Source: Kribbella caucasensis
Lineage (GTDB): Bacteria > Actinomycetota > Actinomycetes > Propionibacteriales > Kribbellaceae
Assembly (NCBI RefSeq): GCF_004361855.1
Contig: NZ_SNWQ01000016.1
Span: 1-64,000 of the forward strand
Reading direction: 5' to 3'
DNA length: 64,000 nt
The notes under the pieces are model-generated. The model did no database searches, was not told where the DNA came from, and saw nothing but the letters and a program-made list of their open reading frames with translations. Positions 32,167-40,735 of the stretch are shown piece after piece. Both the position numbers and the translations under genes were made by a program. Every line of letters starts with the position of its first letter. Position 1 is the stretch's first letter.

Positions 32167-33669
32167 TCAGGGGAAGGCGGGGGGACCGCCGTGGAGGGCT
32201 CGGCGGGTGGCGTCGTCGTCGGCGACGAAGTTCGGCACCAGGTTCTCGGCTTCGTAGTAGCGGTGGAAGACCGGGGTCTGCGAGCCGGACATCGGCGGCA
32301 CGATCCAGGTCCAGTCGGCAGGACAACGGCGACCTGCCCGCTCCTCACGCTCCAGGTGGATGAGGAACCTGCGGGACTCGGTGTGATGGTCGGTGATGCT
32401 CACGCCGTTCACATGGAACGAGTGCAGTACCGCACGGTTGATCTCGACCAGGGCCCGGTCTCGCCACAGGGTTGCCTCGTCCGAGGTATCGAGCCCCATC
32501 CGCTCCGCAACCTCCGGGACCAGGGCGTAGCGGTCGCTGTCGCCCAAGTTGCGGGCCCCGATCTCCGTGCCCATGTACCAACCGTTGAAGGGTGCGGTCG
32601 GGTAGGAGACGCCGCCGATGACCAGCCGGTTGTTGCTGATCACCGGGACCGCGTGCCACCGCATGCCCAAGTCGGCGAACCACGCCAGCTCGGGGTGCTC
32701 GAGGGGGACCTCGTGGACCGCATGTCCGGGGAGCTGGAACATCCGCGGTCCCTCCTCGACGGTCTCCACGACGAGTGGGAGAACGTCGAAGGATCCAGGG
32801 AGTTCGGGCGGCCGCCACCCGCGCCGGATGAGTCCGCTGGTGAAAGTCCGGTAGCGGGGGTCCCCGAGGACACGTCCGTCCGGCTGCTCGTACCCGGCGT
32901 ACCGGATGAGTTGTTCGTTCCAGATCCTGGGGGCAGGCCGGGTCGGAGTCTCGGGAGCGAACACGCTGATCATCGGCCGGATCTTCCCGCCGTTGTGAGC
33001 CACACGCAGATGGTCGAAGCAGTGCCCGGCGACGCCGCCGGCGTCGGAGACGGTCCTCAGGTCCCGCACCTGCAGGCTGCGCCAATACAGCCGTCCGATA
33101 CACCGTGCGTTGTTGCGCCAGGCGACACGGGCGCCGAAGGCCAGCTCCTCAGGGGTGTGCCAGTAGGTTCCGGTCAGGTCGATCTCGCGCATCACCGCGG
33201 CGATCCGCGGCCCCATCCACCCGGCCTGGGGGTTCTCGGCATGAAAGAGCTCGAGGAACTCCTTGGCCTCGGCCCGTACCAGCTCGATGTCGGCGCTCGT
33301 GGGACGTCGTTCGGGATCGGGTCGGCTCACCGGGTGGTCGGGCCGCATCGGTTGGTCGGGCCGCACCGGTTGGTCGGGTCGGCTCACCGGGCTGTCGGGC
33401 CGCACCGGGTGGTCGGGCCTCGCCCGGATCCTCCCGGGTCCTGGGGACGCCCGCCGGCCGGTCCGTGGGATCTTGCGCCACGGCCTGTCGCCGATCTGGA
33501 GCAGTTGTTCTCCGGCGTGGACCGCAACGAGCTGGCGGGCGCAGATCCGAATGGTCAGGAAGAGGATTGCCAGGCTCAGTACGACGACGGCCGGGCGGCT
33601 GGTCGGCATGTTCCAACCAAGTTCCACCGCGCCGACGACTGCGAGCGGGAGCACCACAAGCCGGGTCAA
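32167..33669 (-). CDS. nos: Nitric oxide synthase oxygenase with N-terminal membrane anchor
   Basis: A 500-residue protein. Residues 2-19 and 26-43 are two hydrophobic helices, then comes a Pro/Arg/Asp repeat linker (83-119), then the bacterial NOS oxygenase domain (about 125-490). The haem thiolate lies in WRNNARCIGRLYW (Cys190). The arginine-binding glutamate is in GWYMGTEIGARN (Glu369). Usual bacterial NOS proteins are about 360-400 residues and soluble, so the anchor is unusual. The TTG start overlaps the DivIVA-like gene stop (TTGA). NOS oxidises L-arginine to NO and citrulline and needs an external reductase, which the upstream flavohaemoglobin could provide. Confidence 0.9.
   Translation of the reverse strand: MTRLVVLPLAVVGAVELGWNMPTSRPAVVVLSLAILFLTIRICARQLVAVHAGEQLLQIGDRPWRKIPRTGRRASPGPGRIRARPDHPVRPDSPVSRPDQPVRPDQPMRPDHPVSRPDPERRPTSADIELVRAEAKEFLELFHAENPQAGWMGPRIAAVMREIDLTGTYWHTPEELAFGARVAWRNNARCIGRLYWRSLQVRDLRTVSDAGGVAGHCFDHLRVAHNGGKIRPMISVFAPETPTRPAPRIWNEQLIRYAGYEQPDGRVLGDPRYRTFTSGLIRRGWRPPELPGSFDVLPLVVETVEEGPRMFQLPGHAVHEVPLEHPELAWFADLGMRWHAVPVISNNRLVIGGVSYPTAPFNGWYMGTEIGARNLGDSDRYALVPEVAERMGLDTSDEATLWRDRALVEINRAVLHSFHVNGVSITDHHTESRRFLIHLEREERAGRRCPADWTWIVPPMSGSQTPVFHRYYEAENLVPNFVADDDATRRALHGGPPAFP
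33310..33425. repeat. In-frame tandem repeat encoding the NOS linker
   Basis: About seven degenerate 15- to 18-base units built on GGTCGGGCCGCACCGG and GGTCGGCTCACCGG encode RPDHPV, RPDSPVS, RPDQPV, RPDQPM and similar repeats. All units keep the frame, so the linker length could vary between strains. Confidence 0.7.
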
Positions 33670-34301
33670 TCCGAGCCCGGAGAGTCAGGACCGCTTCCGT
33701 TCCGGAAACGGGTCGGCCAGTCGCCGGAGTTGTCGAACAAGGGGTCGTTCTGGTGGGGCGCCGCGGAACCCGACTCGCCGGACAGAGGCGTGGGCGCGAG
33801 CTGGTCCACCTCGGCACCGAACGAGTCCACGATCGACTGCATCTGCGCCTGGGCCGTCTTGGCGTACGAACGAACCTGCTGCCCAGCGGTGTCCATGGCC
33901 TCCGCGACAATCCTGCGCTCGTGTGCGCGCGCCTGCCCGATGCGCTCGCGGGCGTCCCGGCTGACGTCCTGGACCATCTCCTCGACCACGAGCTGTGCTT
34001 GGCTGAACATCTGGACGACCTGTTCGTTCACGCGGTCGCCGGCCTGCTCATACTGGTCGAGCTCCGCCTGTACGCGCTGCAGCTCGGCCCGCCCACGCTG
34101 CAGCTCGGCCTGGAGACGTTCGTTCCTGGCCCGGCTCTCGCTGAGCTCTCTCTCCGTGGCCTGTACCTGGTCAGCTAGCAGATCGAGGTATCCGTAGACC
34201 TTGCCCGCGTCGAGGCCACGCATCCGGCGCTGGAACGTCTGGTCCCGGATCGACCGGGGTGTCTGATGCGGAGAGTTGTGGCGGTGATTGTTGTTCGTCA
34301 C
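33666..34301 (-). CDS. DivIVA-domain coiled-coil protein
   Basis: A 211-residue protein. FQRRMRGLDAGKVYGYLDLL (residues 23-42) is a DivIVA-type N-terminal membrane-curvature domain, and residues 45-170 are a long coiled coil (ERELSESRARNERLQAELQR). The C-terminus is disordered. The GTG start has AGGAG 7 bases upstream. DivIVA proteins gather at curved membrane and recruit partners. Between a flavohaemoglobin-like gene and a membrane-anchored NOS, a scaffold role is inferred. The NOS start overlaps its stop, so production is coupled. Confidence 0.75.
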   Translation of the reverse strand: MTNNNHRHNSPHQTPRSIRDQTFQRRMRGLDAGKVYGYLDLLADQVQATERELSESRARNERLQAELQRGRAELQRVQAELDQYEQAGDRVNEQVVQMFSQAQLVVEEMVQDVSRDARERIGQARAHERRIVAEAMDTAGQQVRSYAKTAQAQMQSIVDSFGAEVDQLAPTPLSGESGSAAPHQNDPLFDNSGDWPTRFRNGSGPDSPGSD

Positions 34302-35471
34302 TTGTTGTCTCCTGACCTGGTAGCGGTGGCTCGATGGTGTGTTCGCCTGCGGCTGCGTAGTAGAAGTGCTCGTACTTGATGTGCTCGGGGTGCATGCCGG
34401 CCGCGGCCAGCTGCTCCAACGTGTGCGCGACCATCTGCGGGCCGCCGCACACCATCGCCGTGCGCCCGAACAGCAGCTGCCGGGCTGCGACCGTGCCGAC
34501 CTTGCCGCGCGTCCCGGGATAGGACGGGTCGTCGGACACGACCTCCGTGTAGTCGAACCATGGCCGCTTCTGGGCGAGTTCTCGCAGCCGGGGGCGGTCG
34601 TAGAGGTGCCAGGGCATCCGGACGCCGTGGAGCAGATGGACCAGAGGTCCGGTGCCCGACCGTTGCCACTCGTGGTCGATCTGCTCGAGGACGGCGAGGA
34701 GCGGAGCGAGACCGGTCCCTCCGGCGACCAACAGCAAATCCCTGGCCTCGCCCTCCCGCCGGGTCAGCCGCTCGCCGACCGGCGCCCCCAGCTTCACGTG
34801 TCGCCGGCCTTCAGGGACCGCACCACGGTCGGGCTGACCTGGCCACCGTCGATCTGTTGCACGTGCAGATCGACGGTGCCGTCCGGGCGCGGGGCGTTGG
34901 CCGGGCTGAAGTATCGCCACAGCCGGGGGCGTTGCGGGATCTCCATGGACACCGACTGGCCGGGAAGGAACTGGAACGCGCGCCTGGGCCGGACAGTCAG
35001 CAGGGTGAGGTCCATGGTCCGCCGCTCGGCAGAGACCACGTCGGCGTCCCACCAGTCAGGGCTGGACTCCGACGACGTCTCCGCCGCCTCGACCATGATC
35101 CGCGCGACCACCTGGTAGGCCGCCGTCCAGTGCGCGGCGAGCTCCTCGTCCCACTCGGACCCCAGGAAGTGCATCAGGGTTGCGCACAGCGAGGCGCCGA
35201 CCGCGTTGTAGTGCTCCGCAACGACGGCGTACTTGCGGTGGTCGCGGCCGAGGTGCTGCAGGAAGGCCGCGTCGTTCTCGATCTGGTCGGCGTGGCTGAC
35301 GATCCGGCCGAGTGCGCTGACGAACTTGTCCCGCTGGTTCGACATGGAGAGCGGGAACATCGACCGCACCTCGGGATGAGACACGAAGATGTGTGAGTAG
35401 AAGTACAGCGGTACCTGATCTCCGTGCTCCGTGACCTGGTCCCAGCTGCGTTGCAGGGCGTGTGCATCCAT
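34171..35471 (-). pseudogene. Flavohaemoglobin-like globin/FAD/NAD reductase, single frameshift
   Basis: From ATG 35471 one frame encodes a globin (residues 1-135; LYFYSHIF with the distal Tyr, GRDHRKYAVVAEHY with the proximal His78) and an FAD-binding part (FQFLPGQSVSMEIPQRPRLW), stopping at LKAGDT. The next frame continues as VKLGAPVGERLT, LLVAGGTGLAPLLAVLEQID and MVCGGPQMVAHTLEQL, the NAD domain. One base seems lost near 34796 (ACGTGA for ACGGTGA). The downstream frame also runs about 130 bases into the DivIVA-like gene, so a second change may exist. The intact protein would detoxify NO or reduce NOS. Confidence 0.75.
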
Positions 35472-35480
35472 CGGGCTTGG

Positions 35481-35588
35481 CTATCCGGCTCGGAGAGGCA
35501 GCTCCTCGAGGGAAACGGACAGGCCATCACTGGGCACCATGTACTCCGGGTCGTCGGCGGCTCGAGCCGACGGGTACTGCGTTGACAA
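35481..35588 (-). CDS. Possible 35-residue ORF leading the NO operon
   Basis: A frame from TTG 35588 (MSTQYPSARAADDPEYMVPS, then DGLSVSLEELPLRAG) ends in TAG 9 bases before the globin ATG. GGAGGGGAA precedes the TTG by about 4 bases, whereas the globin ATG has no good ribosome site. The globin may be translated by reinitiation after this acidic peptide. There is no known homologue. Confidence 0.45.
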   Translation of the reverse strand: MSTQYPSARAADDPEYMVPSDGLSVSLEELPLRAG

Positions 35589-35762
35589 GGGTTCCCCTCC
35601 CGAATCCAGTCCCCGAGTCTTTCCAGTCCTCCGGACCTACCCTCGGGCCAGCGGGTTGAAACCGGTATCGGACTCAATCGTCTCGAAAATCTCGGCGGGG
35701 CTCACCAGGGAGAAACCAAAGAACTGAGGCAGACAGCGGGCACGCAGGCGATACTGGGCGGC

Positions 35763-36194
35763 ATGAGCGGCGTACCACCTGCTCGGCATCTGCTGCGCGC
35801 CAAGGATCTGGCCGACGCGCGGTACTTCGAGGCGCTGACCGTGGCCGACCTCGCCGGCGCCGCCGGGCTGTCGCGCGCGCACTTCAGCCAGGAGTTCCGG
35901 CGAGCGTTCGGCGAGTCCCCGCACGCGTACCTGCTCACCCGCCGCCTGGAGCGCGCCGCGGCTCTGCTGCGCACCACCGACCGTACGGTCGCCGACATCT
36001 GCGTGTCCCTGGGGCTGCACAGCGTCGGCTCGTTCACCACCAGCTTCACCCGCACGTACGGCAGGTCGCCGACTGCGTACCGCGCCACGTTCCCGCCCGC
36101 CGCGACATACGCGATGATTCCGGCGTGCGTGCTGCGCGTGTACGGGCGCCCGCGAAACCGGACGTTTCGAGAAGACGCCGCGCTGCCTTCCTGA
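35763..36194 (+). CDS. AraC-family transcriptional regulator, short form
   Basis: A 143-residue protein that is almost only the AraC DNA-binding domain: two helix-turn-helix motifs (LTVADLAGAAGLSRAHFSQE and RTVADICVSLGLHSVGSFTT), ending in TRTYGRSPTAYR. No effector domain is present. It is divergent from the NO operon and 48 bases before a VOC gene, a frequent AraC/VOC pairing. It may act on the VOC gene. Control of the NO operon is also possible because the spacer is shared. Confidence 0.85.
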   Translation: MSGVPPARHLLRAKDLADARYFEALTVADLAGAAGLSRAHFSQEFRRAFGESPHAYLLTRRLERAAALLRTTDRTVADICVSLGLHSVGSFTTSFTRTYGRSPTAYRATFPPAATYAMIPACVLRVYGRPRNRTFREDAALPS

Positions 36195-36242
36195 CTAGCG
36201 TTGAGCGCGTCAAAGTACACCACTGACCTCGGAGAACTCCCC

Positions 36243-36656
36243 ATGATGAAGATCAGCAGCGTGCAGTTTTGGGTGCACGACCAGGACGCGGCGCTCGACT
36301 TCTACACCCGCAAGCTCGGCATGGAGGCGCGTTCCGACGTGACTGTCGCTGAGATGGGCAACTTCCGCTGGCTCGCCGTCGGGCCGGTCGGTCAGCCCGA
36401 CGTCGCGATCGCGCTGATGGCGATCCCCGGCGCGCCGGTGATGGACGCCGAGACCGCCGACGAGGTGCGCGACCTGATGGCGAAGGGCTTCACCGGGAAC
36501 CTCTTCCTGACCACCGACGATGTCCGCGCCACCCACAAGGAGCTCGTGGAGCGGGGCGTCGAGTTCACCGAGGAGCTCACCGAGCAGCCGTACGGCACTG
36601 ATGCCTCGTTCCGCGACCCGTCGGGGAACCAGATCCGCATCGTTCAGCTCGGTTAG
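36243..36656 (+). CDS. VOC/glyoxalase-family protein
   Basis: A 137-residue vicinal-oxygen-chelate protein with two beta-alpha-beta-beta-beta halves: SVQFWVHDQDAALDFYTRKL and NLFLTTDDVRATHKELVERG, ending with FRDPSGNQIRIVQLG. The ATG at 36243 is preceded by GGAGAA. Substrates of such proteins range from methylglyoxal to antibiotics and cannot be told here. It follows the short AraC gene and was probably regulated by it. Confidence 0.85.
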   Translation: MMKISSVQFWVHDQDAALDFYTRKLGMEARSDVTVAEMGNFRWLAVGPVGQPDVAIALMAIPGAPVMDAETADEVRDLMAKGFTGNLFLTTDDVRATHKELVERGVEFTEELTEQPYGTDASFRDPSGNQIRIVQLG

Positions 36657-36680
36657 CGCGACCGCAGCCGGAGGCCCTGG

Positions 36681-38297
36681 TCAGGCCGGGACCACGCCGG
36701 GTTTGCCGGCTTCCACGGCCCAGCGGGCGGTGGTTGACGACGGGGCGTCGGGGATGGTGATCGAGGAGACCGAGCGCTCCTCGGTCAGCCACCTGGTGCG
36801 GTCGACGTCCATCCGCAGCCAGCCGTGGGTGCGGCCGTTGAAGTAGCGCACCCACGGGTTGAAGGCGGCGTTGGACTGCTCGACGACCGGCACGAGCGCC
36901 GCCGGGAAGTCCGACGTGATCGACGTCGAGACGAACTCGCTGGCCACCAACGGTGAGGCCGGGTCGTCCACATTGAGGCGCAGGTCGTTGATCCAGGTCG
37001 AGTGGATGTCGCCGGCGATCACCACCGGGTTGGTGGCCCGGCTCGCGGCGATCGCGGCCAGCAGCCGACGGCGCTGCGGGGTGTATCCGTCCCACTGGTC
37101 GAGGTTGACCACCGACGCCGGTGGTGGTGTGACGAACCGGGTCGGCGCCATCATGACCTGCTGACCGAGAACATTCCACAGGCCGGGCGACGTACGCAGG
37201 CCGTCCAGAAGCCACTCTTCCTGCGCCGGACCGGTCAGTGTGCCCGTCGCGTTGGTGTCGCCGAGCACCTGGGGTCCGAAATCGGAGGGCAGACCGCCGG
37301 GCTGATCGGTGCGGTACTGCCGGGTGTCGAGGACGTTCAGCCGCAACAGCGTGCCGAAGTCGAAGCGGCGGTAGATCCGCAGGTCGGACGATCCCGGCCG
37401 GTACGACGTCCGTACCGGCGTGTGCTCGTACCAGGCCTGGTACGCCGCGGCCCGCTGAACCGCGAACTGCGCCGGTGTCTGCGACCGCTGTGGGAACGGC
37501 AGATCGTCTTGTTCGTCGGTGAGAGCCGCGTAGTTGTTCTCGGTCTCGTGGTCGTCCCAGGTCGAGATGAAGGGCAGTGCTGCGTGGGCCGCCTGCAACG
37601 CAGGGTCGGACTTGTACAGCGTGTGCCGGTTGCGGTAGTCGGCGAGCGTGATCAGCTGGTCAGCGGCGACAGCAGTTCCGGACGACGGGTTGTGCTGCCG
37701 TACCGCCGTAGACCGCGGGTCGTACTCGTAGATGTAGTCGCCGACGTGCAGCACCAGGTCGAGGTCCGACGCGGCGATGTCCCGGTACGCCCCGAAGTAG
37801 CCGTTCTGCCAGTCCTGGCAGTTGGCGACCGCGAAGCGCAGACGCCCTGCGACACTGCCTGGTGCCGGCGCGGTCCGGGTGTGTCCGGCCGGGCTGACGA
37901 AGCGACCGGCACGGAACCTGTAGAAGTAGTCCCGACCCGGCTGCAGCCCGGCGGCATCCACATGCACCGAGTGGGCCAGGTTCGGGCGTGCCGTCGCCGA
38001 TCCGGCTCGGACGACGTGCCTGAAGCGTGGGTCAGTGGCTATCTGCCATCCAATCTGTACCGGGCGGTCAGGCAGCGGACTGCTGTCCGCCGGGTCGCGC
38101 ACCAGCCGGGTCCACAGGATCACCCGGTCTGACAGCGGGTCGCCACTGGCCACACCCAGGCCGAAGGGGTCGCTGCGAATCGGGCTCGCATGCGCCCGCC
38201 GTACATCGACGACCCCACCGGCGACGACCGCGGCACCAGCAGCACCCAGCAGCGTTCGCCGTCCGATCGAGGCCGGCATCGCTCGTTCGCTCATCAT
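36681..38297 (-). CDS. phoD: PhoD-type alkaline phosphatase, Tat-secreted
   Basis: A 538-residue secreted enzyme. The Tat signal contains SIGRRTLLGAAGAAVVAGG. PhoD blocks include GVASGDPLSDRVILWTRL, FAVANCQDWQNGYFGAYRDI, VLHVGDYIYEY, STWDDHETENNY and VVIAGDIHSTW, which carry the Fe/Ca ligands. A GGAAGGG ribosome site precedes two adjacent ATGs (38297, 38294), and either may be used. It would free phosphate from phosphodiesters or teichoic acids. No convincing PHO box was found in the 200 bases upstream. Confidence 0.9.
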   Translation of the reverse strand: MMSERAMPASIGRRTLLGAAGAAVVAGGVVDVRRAHASPIRSDPFGLGVASGDPLSDRVILWTRLVRDPADSSPLPDRPVQIGWQIATDPRFRHVVRAGSATARPNLAHSVHVDAAGLQPGRDYFYRFRAGRFVSPAGHTRTAPAPGSVAGRLRFAVANCQDWQNGYFGAYRDIAASDLDLVLHVGDYIYEYDPRSTAVRQHNPSSGTAVAADQLITLADYRNRHTLYKSDPALQAAHAALPFISTWDDHETENNYAALTDEQDDLPFPQRSQTPAQFAVQRAAAYQAWYEHTPVRTSYRPGSSDLRIYRRFDFGTLLRLNVLDTRQYRTDQPGGLPSDFGPQVLGDTNATGTLTGPAQEEWLLDGLRTSPGLWNVLGQQVMMAPTRFVTPPPASVVNLDQWDGYTPQRRRLLAAIAASRATNPVVIAGDIHSTWINDLRLNVDDPASPLVASEFVSTSITSDFPAALVPVVEQSNAAFNPWVRYFNGRTHGWLRMDVDRTRWLTEERSVSSITIPDAPSSTTARWAVEAGKPGVVPA

Positions 38298-38501
38298 GAC
38301 CCTTCCTCGATGGCACGCCAGTCGTTCGATCAACAACCTCCCGGCGATGTCGGCTCGCGTCAATATCAGATGCGCGTCGTGCAGCTGAACAATGACGACA
38401 GCGGACTAGTGCCCGGTGCCTAAGGTCCGCTGCTTGGCCAGACCCGGTGTGCGGATCTGTACAAGGTCAGCGCAAGGGCAGCAATGGTCGGTGCCCCTTT
38501 G

Positions 38502-39275
38502 TCAGTCGCAGCAGCCGTCGGTGCAGCTACCGCCAGCGCAACTGCAGCCGCCGGCGGCCTGCCCTGTGGCGCTGGCGATCGGTGAGCAGCAACCCTCCCC
38601 GCGCCATGCTTCGAGGCCTTCGCGGACCGCCACAGCGGCGATGATGAGGCCGGCGATCGGGTCGGCCCAGCCCCAGCCGAGGGTGGCGTTGAGCAGCAGT
38701 CCGATCAGCAGGACGGCGGACAGGTAGGTGCAGAGGAGGGTCTGGGTGGAGTCGGCGACGACGGCGTTGGAGCCAAGCGCTTTACCGGTACGTCGTTGGG
38801 CCCAGGAGAGGAACGGCATGACGATCAGCGATGCGATCGCCAGTCCGATCCCGACAGCGGACGTGTCCGGGTCGGCGCCGGCGATCAGGGTTCGGATCGA
38901 CTCGAAGGTGACGTAGGCGGCGAGCGCGAAAAAGGAGAATGCGAGCAGCCGGAGCGCCTGCCGTTCGCGGGTCTCGGGCAGTCGGTGGCGGAACTGCCAC
39001 AAGATGATCAGGCCGCTGGAGACTTCGACGACCGAGTCGAGACCGAACCCGACGAGTGCGACGGATCCGGCGGCGACACCTGCAGCGATGGCGATGATTG
39101 CTTCGAGCACGTTGTAGGTCACCGACGCGGCCGCGAGCAGTTGTGCGCGGCGGCTCATCCGCAGGCGCAGGTCCGGGTCTGCGGTCCACGTGCTCGGGCT
39201 GGTCGCGGCCGGCGGCGTGGTTGTGATCTGCAGCAACTGGTCGGTCGGTCGCGAGTCGCGGGGGTGGGTACTCAC
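38502..39275 (-). CDS. Cation diffusion facilitator with Cys-rich C-terminus
   Basis: A 257-residue CDF-like transporter with about five or six helices: VTYNVLEAIIAIAAGVAAGS, FGLDSVVEVSSGLIIL (the metal-site DxxxE/D pattern), SFFALAAYVTFESIRTL and ADSTQTLLCTYLSAVLLIG. The tail has seven to eight cysteines (GEGCCSP, GGCSCAGGSCTDGCCD), suggesting it gathers soft metals. Its start overlaps the CmtR-like regulator stop (ATGA). Export of Cd or Pb is inferred from that partner. Zn remains possible. Confidence 0.85.
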   Translation of the reverse strand: MSTHPRDSRPTDQLLQITTTPPAATSPSTWTADPDLRLRMSRRAQLLAAASVTYNVLEAIIAIAAGVAAGSVALVGFGLDSVVEVSSGLIILWQFRHRLPETRERQALRLLAFSFFALAAYVTFESIRTLIAGADPDTSAVGIGLAIASLIVMPFLSWAQRRTGKALGSNAVVADSTQTLLCTYLSAVLLIGLLLNATLGWGWADPIAGLIIAAVAVREGLEAWRGEGCCSPIASATGQAAGGCSCAGGSCTDGCCD

Positions 39276-39670
39276 GGCTGATCCTCGCTGGTGCGCTGGG
39301 TCGCGGCTTGGCCGTAGACGGGGCAGAGGGCGACCGCGTCACCGGTCAGGCCGAGCAGTCGCTCGGCCGACGACAGCAGGTCGAGTGTCGCCTCGGGATG
39401 GGTGAGCCGGAAGAGTGACGCTCGCCCCAGTGGGCGGGACTCGACCAGGCCGCAGTCGCGCAGGCAGGCCAGGTGCTTGGACACCGTCGACTGGGCCAAG
39501 CCGAGATGCTCGGTCAGATCGACCACACGATGCTCGCCCAGCGCCAGGTGGCGAACGATCGCGAGCCGTGAGGCGTCGCTGAAGCCGTGGAACAGGCACG
39601 CTGCAACCGACAACGCCGCCGTCTCGTCGACCGCTGGTTCAAGAGTGAGTCCCGGTGATTTCATCGCCAT
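39272..39670 (-). CDS. CmtR-like ArsR-family metal sensor
   Basis: A 132-residue ArsR/SmtB protein. FHGFSDASRLAIVRHLALGE and STVSKHLACLRDCGLVESRP contain the CxxxC pair in the recognition helix that defines CmtR Cd/Pb sensors (Cys57 and Cys61 in Mycobacterium tuberculosis), and a third Cys lies near the C-terminus (VALCPVYG). The ATG is inside an operator palindrome. It forms a two-gene operon with the Cys-rich CDF exporter and should derepress it when Cd or Pb binds. Confidence 0.85.
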   Translation of the reverse strand: MAMKSPGLTLEPAVDETAALSVAACLFHGFSDASRLAIVRHLALGEHRVVDLTEHLGLAQSTVSKHLACLRDCGLVESRPLGRASLFRLTHPEATLDLLSSAERLLGLTGDAVALCPVYGQAATQRTSEDQP

Positions 39671-39679
39671 ATAGCGATG
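39662..39679. promoter_or_regulatory. CmtR-type operator at the regulator start
   Basis: CATCGCCATATAGCGATG is an 18-bp dyad with one mismatched pair. It covers the regulator ATG (39670), so it would block a leaderless or short-leadered transcript and fits autoregulation. Confidence 0.65.
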
Positions 39680-40735
39680 TTATCCAGAAATCGGGAGGAT
39701 TGGGGAGTCCGGGAAGGACCGGACCGGATCGGGGACCGCGAGACCGACCTCGTCACCTGGCTGGGGGGCGCGGCGACCCGGGACGCGCGCCATGAGACGC
39801 GCGGCAGTGTTGGGCAGGTTGAGCCGGACCATGGCATCCGGACCCTGGTAGGCGACCGATACCACGTGTGCCGTTGGGCCGGATGGATCGCCGAGTACGA
39901 CTTGCTCGGGCCGTACCATCACCAGCACCTTCCCGGTGGCCGGCTCGGCGAGCTCGAGGGTGCCCAGGACACAGTCGACGATGCCGCCCGCGGCCTGCCC
40001 GGCCAGCAGCATCGTGTCGCCGAGGAAGCTGCCCACCTCGGGTGTGGCCGGGGCGTCGTACACCTCAGCGGGGCTGCCGATCTGTGCGATCCGGCCGTCG
40101 AAGATCACCGCTATCCTGTCGGCGAACGAGAGCGCCTCGGCCTGGTCGTGGGTCACCAGCACGGTGGTGGCGCCGCGTTGGGTGAGGGCGGTCAGCGTCG
40201 CTTCGCGGGTGGCGGCGCGCAGCGCGGTGTCGAGGGACGAGAACGGTTCGTCGAGCAGTACCACCGCAGGCTCGCGGGCCAGCGCCCGGGCCAGCGCGAC
40301 CCGCTGCTGCTGGCCGCCGGACAACTGGTCGGGCCGGCGCCGCGCCAGGCTCGGGGAGAGTCCGACGAGTTCGAGCAGGGGGCCGACCTGAGTCGCTCGG
40401 CGGCGTTCGGCCCGGGGGAGACCGAACAGGATATTGCCGGTGACGTCGAGATGCGGGAACAGCGCGCCGTCCTGCCGGACGTAGCCGATCCCGCGCCGCT
40501 CCGGCGCGACCAACACCGGACCACCGGTGAGGACCTTGCCGTCCACCTCGATCCGGCCCTGCGCCGGCCGGACGAATCCGGCCAGCGCCCGCAGCAGCGT
40601 GGTCTTGCCGCTGCCGGAGGGGCCGAGTACGGCGACAGTGCCACCCGAGCTCACCTGCAGGCTGACCTGGTCGAGCACCGGCGGGCCGTCGTACCCGACC
40701 GTGAGGTCGCTGATCACGATGCCGCGGCTGGTCAT
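39680..40735 (-). CDS. Ferric-iron-type ABC transporter ATP-binding protein
   Basis: A 351-residue ATPase of the FbpC/PotA class. Walker A GPSGSGKTT, signature LSGGQQQRVALARALA and Walker B VVLLDEPFSSLD are intact, and a C-terminal TOBE-like domain follows (about 260-345). It is the last gene of the iron operon, with ATGA overlap to the permease. It powers import of ferric iron through the two-domain permease. The 3' end abuts the CmtR operator. Confidence 0.9.
   Translation of the reverse strand: MTSRGIVISDLTVGYDGPPVLDQVSLQVSSGGTVAVLGPSGSGKTTLLRALAGFVRPAQGRIEVDGKVLTGGPVLVAPERRGIGYVRQDGALFPHLDVTGNILFGLPRAERRRATQVGPLLELVGLSPSLARRRPDQLSGGQQQRVALARALAREPAVVLLDEPFSSLDTALRAATREATLTALTQRGATTVLVTHDQAEALSFADRIAVIFDGRIAQIGSPAEVYDAPATPEVGSFLGDTMLLAGQAAGGIVDCVLGTLELAEPATGKVLVMVRPEQVVLGDPSGPTAHVVSVAYQGPDAMVRLNLPNTAARLMARVPGRRAPQPGDEVGLAVPDPVRSFPDSPILPISG

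Noticed and set aside
33310..33425. Short tandem repeats considered as a CRISPR array.
   Set aside because: The units are contiguous without unique spacers, are degenerate, and encode protein repeats in frame.
32191..34197. A 668-codon forward frame antisense to the NOS and DivIVA-like genes.
   Set aside because: Composition and lack of domains mark it as a GC shadow of the reverse-strand genes.
38298..38420. A PHO box upstream of phoD.
   Set aside because: Only a GTTCAGC-like heptamer was found, without a good 11-base partner.
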